From contig DDUL01000056.1 of assembly GCA_002344785.1 (NCBI GenBank), positions 1-64,000 on the forward strand: 64,000 nt of DNA, read 5' to 3'. Of this stretch, positions 16,627-25,383 are shown in pieces. The notes under the pieces were generated by a model. The model was given only the letters and a program-made list of their open reading frames with translations, ran no database searches and was not told where the DNA came from. The number at the start of each line of letters is the position of its first letter. The first letter of the stretch is position 1. Made by a program: the position numbers and the translations under genes. Origin of the DNA: Bdellovibrionaceae bacterium UBA2339. GTDB lineage: Bacteria > Bdellovibrionota > Bdellovibrionia > Bdellovibrionales > JAMPXM01.

Positions 16627-18329
16627 TCTTCGTCCTTGGTTGCCGGTCGCGCCGGCATACGATCAACTTTGAAATTGAAGGCAAACGCAGTTCCGGCACT
16701 CGAGGAGTTGCTCGTCGGCGACTGGCTCTTGAGCGAGCCGGCTCTCGCGACTTTTTGTAGCGCAATTTTGAGGCGCTCGAGGCGGGCCGCATCAAGGACT
16801 CGGCCTTCGATGCTCACATCTTCATTGTCAATGCTGAGCCGAGTGACCGCCAGTCCGACCGTGGGGTTCGGGGGTTTTTGCACCGGTGAATTTTCCGCGA
16901 TGCGCGCCATGATCTCGAGGGCCGAGACATAATCTTGCAGCCCAGCGAGCGTTTCGCGATCTTTGAGCAGCGACTGTTCACGCGTGATGTAGTTGAGAAC
17001 CGCATCGAGGTCTGCCGTCGACAAATTCGCCGCCTTCTTGGCGCCAACTTTGAGAATGTCTTCGCTTTGCAGACTCAATTGTTCCGCAAGTGAATTGCGC
17101 CACCACGAATAGATGGTGAAGATGAAGAAAATGGCGACTGTGATTTGCACGGTCACCTGCCAGGTCTCCCAAAACTTTCTTAAGGACTCATTGGATTTTG
17201 CGAATTCGCCCTGGCGGAAGTTGATCGCCGGATTGCGCACACGGCGCAAGCCTTCAAGCGCCAATCCAATGGCGACGCCGGCGACCGTGGTGAGGTCATG
17301 ATCCGCTTGAAAGCGAATCTGCACCTTTCCTGAATTGATCACGGAGTCAAAGACCGACAAATTATTCGTGGGAATCGCCAAGGCTTGCGTGAGCCAAGGC
17401 CCTAAGTTTTGCAGTCGACTGCCGCCTCCACAAATGGCGAGAGCTTGGATCTCGGCTCCCAGCGTGGTTCGCGCATCTAGAAAGGTCAGCTTGAGGTCGC
17501 GCACAAGGCTCGACATCGCCGTTTCCATCGCGGTGTGCATGCCAAGCTGATCGCGGGTCGCGCCGGAAGTGTTGAGCAGTAAGAAAGCTTTCTTGGGTAA
17601 GGCCTTCACGGCCTCCATGTAAGGAACAGAGAAGCTCCCCGCCAAGGATTCGGCCAAGTCGTGACCGCCCCATTGAATCGAGCGAATGGAAATCAGTTGG
17701 CCGTCGCGATGAAGGAGCAAAACGCTTCGACGATGGCCGATCTGCAGCAGAGCTTGCGCGGGCCGAGCCTCGGCTTCCGTGGTTTCGCCCAGTGCGACTT
17801 GTCGTTTGGAAGTGGGAGGAGCAAGCCACCAGCTTTCCACAATATTGCTGAGGGCCGCGCCCTCGGCGGCAATGATTTGCGCATCAAATCCACCATCTTT
17901 AGCTATGGAGAGGGCTTGGCGCACGGCCTCTTTCGGACAAGCGACCGCCATCACATCCGTGGCATTGTTGTGAAGTTCGACCATGCGGGCGTCGAAGACG
18001 GTCTCGTCCATCTCAAACGGAATCTCTTCATCCAATTCAAAAGGTAAACTCTTGAGAATTTTAGCGCGCTCTTTGAAGGGGAAGCGTCGGAATCGAGCCG
18101 AGATCATGGATTGTGGAATGCCGAGCACCCATTTGGCGTCGCCGGGAGCTGACTTAATCTGCGAAGAAAACTCGCGTAGGCGCTCGAGAATGTCGAGGTC
18201 CTGATCTTTAGTGGGGTCAACGGAGAGAGGAATTTCCCAGACGTGATTGAGTGAGATCGATCGTCCTGACGACTCGACCTCGGCGATCTTGATGCTGCTG
18301 GAACCGATGTCGACGCCGTAGACTTTCAT
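16623..18329 (-). CDS. gspL: Type II secretion protein GspL, PilM/PilN-like
   Basis: The first roughly 370 residues form an actin-like PilM fold: MKVYGVDIGSSSIKIAEVE phosphate-binding start and an AICGGGSRLQNL adenosine motif near residue 300. One transmembrane segment near residue 393-412 follows (VQITVAIFFIFTIYSWW), then a periplasmic PilN-like ferredoxin domain. GspL anchors the GspE ATPase to the membrane platform. At 568 residues it is longer than the typical 400-residue GspL, and the intact actin-like motifs resemble free-standing PilM. Confidence 0.85.
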   Translation of the reverse strand: MKVYGVDIGSSSIKIAEVESSGRSISLNHVWEIPLSVDPTKDQDLDILERLREFSSQIKSAPGDAKWVLGIPQSMISARFRRFPFKERAKILKSLPFELDEEIPFEMDETVFDARMVELHNNATDVMAVACPKEAVRQALSIAKDGGFDAQIIAAEGAALSNIVESWWLAPPTSKRQVALGETTEAEARPAQALLQIGHRRSVLLLHRDGQLISIRSIQWGGHDLAESLAGSFSVPYMEAVKALPKKAFLLLNTSGATRDQLGMHTAMETAMSSLVRDLKLTFLDARTTLGAEIQALAICGGGSRLQNLGPWLTQALAIPTNNLSVFDSVINSGKVQIRFQADHDLTTVAGVAIGLALEGLRRVRNPAINFRQGEFAKSNESLRKFWETWQVTVQITVAIFFIFTIYSWWRNSLAEQLSLQSEDILKVGAKKAANLSTADLDAVLNYITREQSLLKDRETLAGLQDYVSALEIMARIAENSPVQKPPNPTVGLAVTRLSIDNEDVSIEGRVLDAARLERLKIALQKVARAGSLKSQSPTSNSSSAGTAFAFNFKVDRMPARPATKDEE

Positions 18330-18361
18330 CGCTGCCTCACCCTACCCAAGTCTATAGGGAA

Positions 18362-19642
18362 TTATTGTTCATTCCAATACACAATCTTCGGGCGACCTAA
18401 GCTTGGAGTCGAAGGTGTCGGCGAAGTCCTAGGCGAAGGTTGAGGTGTTGGCGCCGCCGAACCGGGCGCGGGTGTCGGGGTCGGAGCCGCGGCCGTGGCA
18501 ACCGGAGTCGGCGCTGCGGGAAGCATGTTTTCAAGCCGCGAACGAACGGCCTGTTCGTCCCACACGATCGCGGTGATCTCGCGCTGGGATTTTCCGGAAA
18601 TTCCCGTCGCGCGAATGCGAAAATTCGTTTCAGGTTCGAAGATGAGCGAAACTTTCGCGGCTTCGCCCTCTCGAAACGGATTTCCGGAGATGCCGAGCGA
18701 GTTGAGAAACTCCACGAAGGCCTTCTCGTCTTTGAACGGGCCGCGTTTGGGATCTTGGCGGTGCTCGATGATCTTCGCGACACGATCTTCGGTGAAGTCG
18801 GGGCCCAGAGCCTTCAGCACGTCGGCGCTGGCTTGGTTGATGTTGATGCCTTTGGACCCGTACAGAGTCAGACGCGGCTCCAGCAGGTCATAGATTTCAT
18901 CCGACATTCCCGAGACGAAGTGCAGTTCGCTGAGAGACTCAAGGGGCTCATTTTTAGTCGGGATCGGGTTGCCATCGGGTAAGAGTGCGGTCGCTTCGGG
19001 GCCGCCTCCGGCAGAGGAAGTTTCATCAGGATCAATGTAGTCTTTGATGTTGTCGATGAGTTCTTCAAAGTTGCGACCACGGTAGCGCGAGGCAAAGGCT
19101 TCATCGTTTTCAAGCTTGGCGCGAAAAATACCAAGCAACTGATCTTTTGTGGCCTTGGCGAGAATTGTCGAAGGCGAGCCTAAGTCGTTGACGTCGATGC
19201 GCGCGCCTTCGGACTCGATCGTCGCCAGATAACTGGTACGGATCGCGGTGAGGTCGCTCGCTTTGACCGCCTTTTGAATCTCGCTTCGTTCAACTTCGCC
19301 GACACCGTCAGGTAGCGGCGGGGGCCAAGCAAAAGGCTGCTGCCAAATCTGATCGAGCAGGCTGGGGTCAGGGAGGTTTTGGCCGGCCAGCGACTTGGCC
19401 TGTCGGAAAATGCTGATGCGAAGCAAGCTAATCTCAACGGCGGCGCGCGCGGACCAATACGCGCGCACACGATGCACGGCTTGCGTGCTGACCACATACT
19501 CGACGTTGGTTTCATACATGATCTCGGTCGCGATCACCATGAGGAGTGTTGTCGCAAACAGCGCCAACATGAGCGCAGCGCCTCGACGGGATCGGCGAAC
19601 GGGAGTTGGGCGTTGAGTGTTGGACTTTGTTGAAACGTCCAT
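18362..19642 (-). CDS. gspK: Minor pseudopilin GspK with Pro/Thr/Ala-rich tail
   Basis: GspK caps the pseudopilus tip with GspI and GspJ. The prepilin segment (RRGAALMLALFATTLLMVIA) has a short basic leader and lacks the usual Glu5, as is normal for GspK. The large globular insert and helix-hairpin-helix-like region (NINQASADVLKALG) follow. The last roughly 55 residues are Pro/Ala/Thr repeats (PTPTPAPGSAAPTPQPSP) ending IVYWNEQ, which is unusual. It begins by sharing one base with the gspJ stop. Confidence 0.9.
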   Translation of the reverse strand: MDVSTKSNTQRPTPVRRSRRGAALMLALFATTLLMVIATEIMYETNVEYVVSTQAVHRVRAYWSARAAVEISLLRISIFRQAKSLAGQNLPDPSLLDQIWQQPFAWPPPLPDGVGEVERSEIQKAVKASDLTAIRTSYLATIESEGARIDVNDLGSPSTILAKATKDQLLGIFRAKLENDEAFASRYRGRNFEELIDNIKDYIDPDETSSAGGGPEATALLPDGNPIPTKNEPLESLSELHFVSGMSDEIYDLLEPRLTLYGSKGININQASADVLKALGPDFTEDRVAKIIEHRQDPKRGPFKDEKAFVEFLNSLGISGNPFREGEAAKVSLIFEPETNFRIRATGISGKSQREITAIVWDEQAVRSRLENMLPAAPTPVATAAAPTPTPAPGSAAPTPQPSPRTSPTPSTPSLGRPKIVYWNEQ

Positions 19643-20571
19643 CAGAACTGCCTCGCGGGTGTGGGAGAGGCGTTGGGGTTTGCGCCCTGCGCGCCATTTG
19701 TAGAATCCGCGGTTTTCTTTTCGGGATTATTCGGAAAGCGAATGGGGGCGACGTAATTCATCTTGATGGGCTTTGAGTTCGGATCTTCTTTGTCGTGCAC
19801 GGTGAGTTGAATCTCGACGGCGTCAGGGAAGCGGCCTGAGGTCTCATCGCCTTGCTTGCTGTGCCAAGATTCCAGCGGCTCAGTGCGGTCGCGCGCGATG
19901 TAGCGGAGTTTGAACTCGGCGACATACAAAAGCAAAATCGTCTCCGTGCCGCCCGTGGTGGGATCTTCATCCACCTGACTGCTCTCCCTCCGCACCAAAC
20001 ATGTGGTGCGATAGTTGCCTTGTGACTTTTTTCGACCCTCAACACCTTCATCAGCGCCGCAACTTCGAATCGAATAGCCGACTTCGGCCAGATCACTTTC
20101 TTTCGCATCGACAAAGCGCCGAACATGATTGCTGACCGTGAAGGCGACTCGGTCCGCTTCACCGATGAACTGGCTGCGAGGTTTTGGCGAAGGAAAGGGT
20201 GTTGCCATCGCCAGGGGATCTGGAGGCAAGTTGGGATTCGGCGTCGGCTGTGGTGTGGGAACCGGGGCGACGCCACCGGGAGCGGGGGTTGCGCCAGGGT
20301 CGCCTTGGCCTGTGGCCTTTCGTTTTCGCGCTTCGAGAACTTGATTGTAGAGTTTGATGGCGAGATCGCGGTGATGGTAGGCGGCGGCAAAGTCGGACGC
20401 CATCAAGCGCACCGTATCTCGTACAGCGGACTCGTCGTCGATTTGTCTTTGAATGCGCTTTTTACTGTCGAGGCCGCTGCGCACGCTTTGTCCAATCAAG
20501 ACGGAAAGCCCTGACAAGATGATCAGGGCGATCATGATTTCAATGAGTGTGAAGCCGCGCTGATTGGTCAT
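19642..20571 (-). CDS. gspJ: Minor pseudopilin GspJ
   Basis: NQRGFTLIEIMIALIIL is a type IV prepilin signal with Gly(-1), Phe(+1) and Glu5, the substrate of a GspO peptidase (not in this window). The globular domain is interrupted near residues 90-125 by a Pro-rich stretch (VPTPQPTPNPNLPPDP), and the C-terminal 25 residues are Gly/Asn/Pro-rich. At 309 residues it is longer than common GspJ (about 200). It overlaps gspI by four bases. Confidence 0.88.
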   Translation of the reverse strand: MTNQRGFTLIEIMIALIILSGLSVLIGQSVRSGLDSKKRIQRQIDDESAVRDTVRLMASDFAAAYHHRDLAIKLYNQVLEARKRKATGQGDPGATPAPGGVAPVPTPQPTPNPNLPPDPLAMATPFPSPKPRSQFIGEADRVAFTVSNHVRRFVDAKESDLAEVGYSIRSCGADEGVEGRKKSQGNYRTTCLVRRESSQVDEDPTTGGTETILLLYVAEFKLRYIARDRTEPLESWHSKQGDETSGRFPDAVEIQLTVHDKEDPNSKPIKMNYVAPIRFPNNPEKKTADSTNGAQGANPNASPTPARQF

Positions 20572-21110
20572 TGCGGCCGGCCTCCCGCGGGTCCGCCGCT
20601 TCCAGTGCCCGCACTGCCGCCGGCAAGTGTGAGAGGCTTGGTGTAATCAACAAAATACGTGGCGACGGATTGGCGAATGGGTTTGGCGCGCGCATCTTTG
20701 GGCTGAAAGCTGACGGTGACGGACACTTCTTTGATGGTCTCTTTGAGGTAGGCCGCCACCGTGCGAATGATGAGCAAAGTCATCTCATCGACGCCGCCAT
20801 CTTTGCTCATGAGCGCGCCGCTGAGATCCGGCATCTCAAATTCCTTCGCCGTCATTTCCCAAGTGTAGCCAGGAAAAAGCGCGCCAAAATCGCCGCCATC
20901 TTCTTCGCGAATTTCACTGATGGGTTCACCTCGATAAGTCATCTCGATCTCGGCCATCTTGCGATCGAGAAGTTGCGCCATATCCGTATTGAGCCTGGAT
21001 TTCTCAAGACGCATGAGATTGCCGCTCCAAGATTGGCCGATGATGATCAGCGCGCCGGTCATGATCATCATCGCGATCATGGTTTCGAGTAGAGTGAAGC
21101 CGCGTTTCAT
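20568..21110 (-). CDS. gspI: Minor pseudopilin GspI
   Basis: MKRGFTLLETMIAMMIM carries the prepilin cleavage site and Glu5. A 130-residue pilin-like domain follows, and the protein ends in a Gly/Pro-rich tail (GGSAGTGSGGPAGGRP), so all three tip proteins I, J and K have low-complexity additions. It overlaps both gspH and gspJ by four bases (ATGA). Confidence 0.88.
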   Translation of the reverse strand: MKRGFTLLETMIAMMIMTGALIIIGQSWSGNLMRLEKSRLNTDMAQLLDRKMAEIEMTYRGEPISEIREEDGGDFGALFPGYTWEMTAKEFEMPDLSGALMSKDGGVDEMTLLIIRTVAAYLKETIKEVSVTVSFQPKDARAKPIRQSVATYFVDYTKPLTLAGGSAGTGSGGPAGGRPQ

Positions 21111-21727
21111 TCTCGCAAATCCTTGAGGCTCATGGCGCGATTGTAAACTTTCGCGGCGCCGGTGAGGGGATGAACGACAACGGACCAGAGCTGACTTTCG
21201 CCGTCGCCCATCTTGATGATGGCTTCATCGCTGAGTCCAGCCGGAAAGAAATTGATGTAGGCAACACCCTCGGTGATGGGCTTAGGCTGCGTCGCCAGCT
21301 CCACGCCAAGGAATTTCAGCCCGCCGGTCAGCTTTCGTTCGGGGTGACGGGGGTCGCGTTGAAACTTGGGGCGAGTCTTCAAAGCCTCTTCGCGTTGCGA
21401 TTGTGTGAGGCGACTGAGCTCTTCAACTTGCTCGGAGGAGAGTTGCAACACATGCCCGTTGGCGCTCTCCACCCAGAATTTGTGTCCTCCGGTTTCGTCC
21501 ATGGCGATCGCCAATCTCAAGGTGACGTTTTGAAGTTTGGCGTTGGTGCGAAGTTCGCGCGTCTGAATTGCGAAACTTCGCACTTGGCCGCGGCGGTTTT
21601 CATTGGGATTGAAAAAGCGCGAGCCGCCCATCGCCATGACCGCGGCGACAATCAGCAGCACCACCATCACTTCGATGAGAGTGAAGCCGCCGCGTTTGGA
21701 ATGACAGGTCTTAGACTGAAGAGGCAT
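21107..21727 (-). CDS. gspH: Minor pseudopilin GspH
   Basis: The leader KRGGFTLIEVMVVLLIVAA contains the GspO cleavage site and Glu5. A 150-residue C-terminal domain resembles GspH/FimT. The 206-residue length is slightly above average. A 48-nt gap separates it from gspG, whereas its 3' end overlaps gspI by four bases. Confidence 0.88.
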   Translation of the reverse strand: MPLQSKTCHSKRGGFTLIEVMVVLLIVAAVMAMGGSRFFNPNENRRGQVRSFAIQTRELRTNAKLQNVTLRLAIAMDETGGHKFWVESANGHVLQLSSEQVEELSRLTQSQREEALKTRPKFQRDPRHPERKLTGGLKFLGVELATQPKPITEGVAYINFFPAGLSDEAIIKMGDGESQLWSVVVHPLTGAAKVYNRAMSLKDLRE

Positions 21728-21775
21728 CCAGGCTTAAGCCTAACAGCTGAAACCCGTGGAGCAACTCACTTTAAC

Positions 21776-22234
21776 TCAGTTCTTTGGCGCTTCGCCGGTC
21801 GAACCTTCGGAGTTAAAAACAAGATCATCGCCGCCGCCATTGCGCTTGTCGGGACCGTTCGACTTAATTGTGAATGTCGCACCGTCGGATTCATAGGCGA
21901 AGGGACGTTGCCAAGCATCTTTAAAAGGTCCCTGGTGGAAGGGGCGCGGTCCCCAGTTCGCGCAAGCCTCGGCACCGGGATTCTTGGCCAAAGCCTCAAG
22001 TCCTTGTTCAGTTGTCGGATAGGTGCCGCACTCGGTGTTGTACATCCGCAAAGCGTTTGCGAATTCTTGCTGCATGAGTTTGGTCTGCTTCACGTTGGCC
22101 ATTATCAGGTTATCCCAAACGGTTCTACCCAAAGTTGCGGCGAGCGCGCCGACGATCAACAAAACGACCATGATCTCAATCAAAGTCATGCCGCGAGTGT
22201 TGAGACGATTTTTTGTTTTGAGCGCGCGCTTCAT
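21776..22234 (-). CDS. gspG: Major pseudopilin GspG
   Basis: GspG polymerises to form the pseudopilus shaft. NTRGMTLIEIMVVLLIVGAL is the prepilin signal (Met at +1), followed by the conserved YNTECGTYPTTEQGLEAL and the calcium-site region near the C-terminus (GGGDDLVFNSEG). ATG 22234 is chosen over an upstream codon because AAAGGA lies just before it. The 152-residue length is standard. Confidence 0.93.
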   Translation of the reverse strand: MKRALKTKNRLNTRGMTLIEIMVVLLIVGALAATLGRTVWDNLIMANVKQTKLMQQEFANALRMYNTECGTYPTTEQGLEALAKNPGAEACANWGPRPFHQGPFKDAWQRPFAYESDGATFTIKSNGPDKRNGGGDDLVFNSEGSTGEAPKN

Positions 22235-22416
22235 GGGAGTCCTTTCGGTCGAATGCAAAGTGAACTTATTCGAATCAGCACGTCAAATCCCAGGTCCCTA
22301 CGGACTGAGATCCGACTAAGAGTCGAAGAACATCATACCGACTTCACCTCGGGGCCCTCAAGCCCAGCTTCGATGGAGTTGGTGAGAGAATAAACTTCGA
22401 CGCACAAGGGCGAGGA

Positions 22417-23637
22417 TCAAGTCGCGCCCAACTGAGACATTTGAAAGATGGGAACCATGATGGAGAAGACAACTCCGCCAATCACCAATCCCATCACGAC
22501 AATCAAGAGTGGACCCAATGCCGAGGTCAGTCCCTGAATCTCGGTGTCCACTTGGTAGTCAAAGGAGTTCGCCACTTGTGTGAGCATAGCTTCAAGATCA
22601 CCTGTCTTTTCACCAATGTTGACCATGTGAATGACGATGGGCGGGAACTGCCCGGACTTTTTAAGTGGCCCCGCGATGCTTTCACCTTCGCGAATGTTTT
22701 CCCGCGCTTGATCAATAGCCTCGGCCAGAACCTGATTGCCCACCACATTGCGAACGATGTCCATGGCCTGCAGCATGGCCACGCCGCCGGTGAGTAAGGT
22801 TGAAAGTGTGCGCGTGAAGCGACTCACCGCGATCATACGAGCGAGGCGCCCGATCAAGGGAAACTGCAAAGTCAGCACATCCCACTGGCGCGAGCCCGCA
22901 GGCGTAGCTTTCCAGCTGCGAAAGCTGATGTATCCCAGTGCGCCCATGGCCAAGACCACGATCCAATAGTCGACGAAGAATCCGGAGACCGCGATGGTCA
23001 CATTTGTGTACCAAGGCAATTGCATTTCTGAACTTTCAAAGATGGCCGTCATGCGCGGGATCACAAAGACGAACATGACCGAAAGCATGAGCGTGAGGAA
23101 GATCGTCATGATCACCGGATAGAGAACGGCGGAGCGGACTTTGGTGACCAGCGCATGCTGAGCTTCGGTGAATTCCGCCAGGCGCAAAAGAATCACATCC
23201 AGCGTGCCTGTGGCCTCGCCCGCTTCGCACATGGTGATGTAAATGTGATCGAAGACTTTAGGGTGACGACTGAGGGCTTTATGGAGCGTCGTACCCTCGT
23301 TCACCTGATTTTTCACATCCGCGACAATGGCTTTGAGATCAGGGTTTTCGATCTGATCGGCGACGGCCGTGAGGCTATCCACGAGGGGAATGCCGGCTTT
23401 CAAAAGCGTCGCGAGCTGGCGCGTGAGATTCGACTTCTCTTGAATGTTGACTCGTGCGCCTGAGGTGCGACCCGATTGGGTCTTAGCTGAGGTGGCTTTC
23501 GTTTTGTCGCGAATTTCGGTGACGAAGACGCCATCTTTTTTGAGCTTTGCGCGCGCAAGCTTTTGATTGTCGGCATCGATGTTGCCGCGTACGTTTTTCC
23601 CGCTCGAATTAAGGCCCTTGTATTCGAAGACCGGCAT
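22417..23637 (-). CDS. gspF: Type II secretion inner-membrane protein GspF
   Basis: The protein starts MPVFEYKGLNSSGK, the canonical GspF N-terminus, so 23637 is preferred over an earlier codon at 23673. It has two GspF domains, each followed by transmembrane helices (VMTIFLTLMLSVMFVFVIP; YWIVVLAMGALGY; LLIVVMGLVIGGVVFSIM). It forms the core of the assembly platform that GspE drives. The 406-residue length is typical. A 182-nt gap without recognised features separates it from gspG. Confidence 0.95.
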   Translation of the reverse strand: MPVFEYKGLNSSGKNVRGNIDADNQKLARAKLKKDGVFVTEIRDKTKATSAKTQSGRTSGARVNIQEKSNLTRQLATLLKAGIPLVDSLTAVADQIENPDLKAIVADVKNQVNEGTTLHKALSRHPKVFDHIYITMCEAGEATGTLDVILLRLAEFTEAQHALVTKVRSAVLYPVIMTIFLTLMLSVMFVFVIPRMTAIFESSEMQLPWYTNVTIAVSGFFVDYWIVVLAMGALGYISFRSWKATPAGSRQWDVLTLQFPLIGRLARMIAVSRFTRTLSTLLTGGVAMLQAMDIVRNVVGNQVLAEAIDQARENIREGESIAGPLKKSGQFPPIVIHMVNIGEKTGDLEAMLTQVANSFDYQVDTEIQGLTSALGPLLIVVMGLVIGGVVFSIMVPIFQMSQLGAT

Positions 23638-23691
23638 GCTTCGATTTTGGGCCGGAGAACCCGGCCCTGTCACGCTGCGAATGCGGGATTG

Positions 23692-25383
23692 TTACAAGTC
23701 GATCTGCGAGTTGGAGAGCACTTCCTCGATCGTCGTGATGCCGCGAAGCACCTTTTCGACGCCGTGATCTCGGAACGAGCGCATGCCTTGCTCGGCGGCT
23801 CGTCGCTTGATGCTGCCGCCATCCACGCGCTTCATGATGAGCGAGCGAATGTCGTCGTTCACAACTAAGAGTTCTTGAATCAAGGTTCGGCCTTGATAAC
23901 CCTTGCCGTTGCATTGATCGCAGCCGACGGCCTTGAAAATACTGTGGCCGGCCACCTGTGTGCGATTGAGACCCAGCGATCCCAGCTCCATATCCGTCGG
24001 CGTGTGTGGCGCTTTGCAGATCGGGCAGAGCACACGCACCAATCGCTGAGAGATGATGCCGAGGAGCGAGGTCGCAATCAAAAATGGCTCGCAACCCATA
24101 TCGAGCAAGCGGGGAAACGCACCGGCCGAATCATTGGCGTGGAGAGTGGAAAAGACGAGGTGGCCGGTGAGCGAAGCGTTGATCGCCAGCTCCGCAGTCT
24201 CCAAGTCTCGAATCTCACCGACCATGATCACGTCGGGGTCTTGGCGCAAAAACGCGCGCAAGCCTGAGGCGAAGGTGAGTCCGATTTTGGAGTTCACTTG
24301 CACCTGGCCGATGCCGTGAACACGTTGTTCGACGGGATCCTCGACGGTGAGGATGTTCATTGTCGAGTTATTGATGCGTGACAAGCAGGCGTAAAGAGTC
24401 GTCGACTTACCGGAGCCGGTGGGGCCGGTGACCAATATGATGCCGTAGGTTCTCTGCAGCAAATCGTCGGACAGAAGCTTCATCGAGTCTTCGCTAAAAC
24501 CCAGTTGTTCAAGCTGCAAAATGACGTTGCTGCGATCCTGCAAGCGCATCACCAAGCGCTCACCGAAAGAGGTGGGGACAGTCGAAAGACGAACGTCGAT
24601 ATCTTTGCCACCCAACTTCAGAGGAATACGACCGTCTTGAGGAAGTCGCTTTTCCGCGATGTTGAGGTTACCCATGACCTTGATGCGCGAGGTGATGGCG
24701 TTCTGGAACTTCTTCGGTGGCTTGAAAATGTCAAACAGCACGCCGTCGATGCGAAAGCGCACCACCATGTCGCGCTCATAAGGCTCGATGTGAATATCGC
24801 TGGCCTTTTCCTTCACCGCTCGAAACAGCAGAGTGTTGACGAGCTTGATGACGGGGGCCTCGTCCTCACCGGACTCCAACAGGTCGATGATGGGCTCGTC
24901 CAGATCGAACTCTTCTTCTTCGATGCCCTCGAGTCCTTTGAGCGCCGTCGTCGACTTTTCATACACGCGGTTGATCGCGTCGAGCACGCGTGACTTCGAG
25001 CTCATCACCGGCAGCATTTTCTTTTTAAACGACACGCGCAGGTCGTCGAGCACGGCGAGATTCAAAGGATTGGTGAGTAGCACTTGCACGCTGGTCGCGT
25101 CTTCTTTGATCGGCAGGACTTCGTGGCGTCGGGCAAAGCCGATCGGAATGTCGCGCACCAGGTCGCCCGAGATTTCCGAAACGTTCACGTCCTTCAGGTA
25201 GGGAATTCCTAAAAACTTCGCGAGCTCCGCCAGCACTTCATCAGAGGCTTGGCCTTCCTTGCGTGACAGTTCGTCGCGGAGGGTTTGGCCCATGCCCACG
25301 GGAGTGTTGAGCAAGGCTTGAACCTGTTCATCACTCAAGCTTGTGTTCTTGGCGAGGACGCTGTCGACTCCGACGTTGGCCAT
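23692..25383 (-). CDS. gspE: Type II secretion ATPase GspE
   Basis: The cytoplasmic hexameric ATPase powers pseudopilus growth. The N-terminal N1E/MshEN-like domain (about residues 30-150) is followed by an Asp/Glu-rich linker and the ATPase core. The core has Walker A GPTGSGKSTT near residue 320, an Asp box, Walker B (DPDVIMVGEIRD) and a His box (TGHLVFSTLHANDS). A tetracysteine zinc site is present as CPIC (about 451) and CDQC (about 486). The gene starts immediately after the gspD stop. Confidence 0.96.
   Translation of the reverse strand: MANVGVDSVLAKNTSLSDEQVQALLNTPVGMGQTLRDELSRKEGQASDEVLAELAKFLGIPYLKDVNVSEISGDLVRDIPIGFARRHEVLPIKEDATSVQVLLTNPLNLAVLDDLRVSFKKKMLPVMSSKSRVLDAINRVYEKSTTALKGLEGIEEEEFDLDEPIIDLLESGEDEAPVIKLVNTLLFRAVKEKASDIHIEPYERDMVVRFRIDGVLFDIFKPPKKFQNAITSRIKVMGNLNIAEKRLPQDGRIPLKLGGKDIDVRLSTVPTSFGERLVMRLQDRSNVILQLEQLGFSEDSMKLLSDDLLQRTYGIILVTGPTGSGKSTTLYACLSRINNSTMNILTVEDPVEQRVHGIGQVQVNSKIGLTFASGLRAFLRQDPDVIMVGEIRDLETAELAINASLTGHLVFSTLHANDSAGAFPRLLDMGCEPFLIATSLLGIISQRLVRVLCPICKAPHTPTDMELGSLGLNRTQVAGHSIFKAVGCDQCNGKGYQGRTLIQELLVVNDDIRSLIMKRVDGGSIKRRAAEQGMRSFRDHGVEKVLRGITTIEEVLSNSQIDL

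Noticed and set aside
21170..22393. 407-codon plus-strand open frame antisense to gspH and gspG
   Set aside because: It lies opposite clear pseudopilin genes with conserved prepilin signals, and its translation has no recognisable motif. It arises from codon bias of the real strand.
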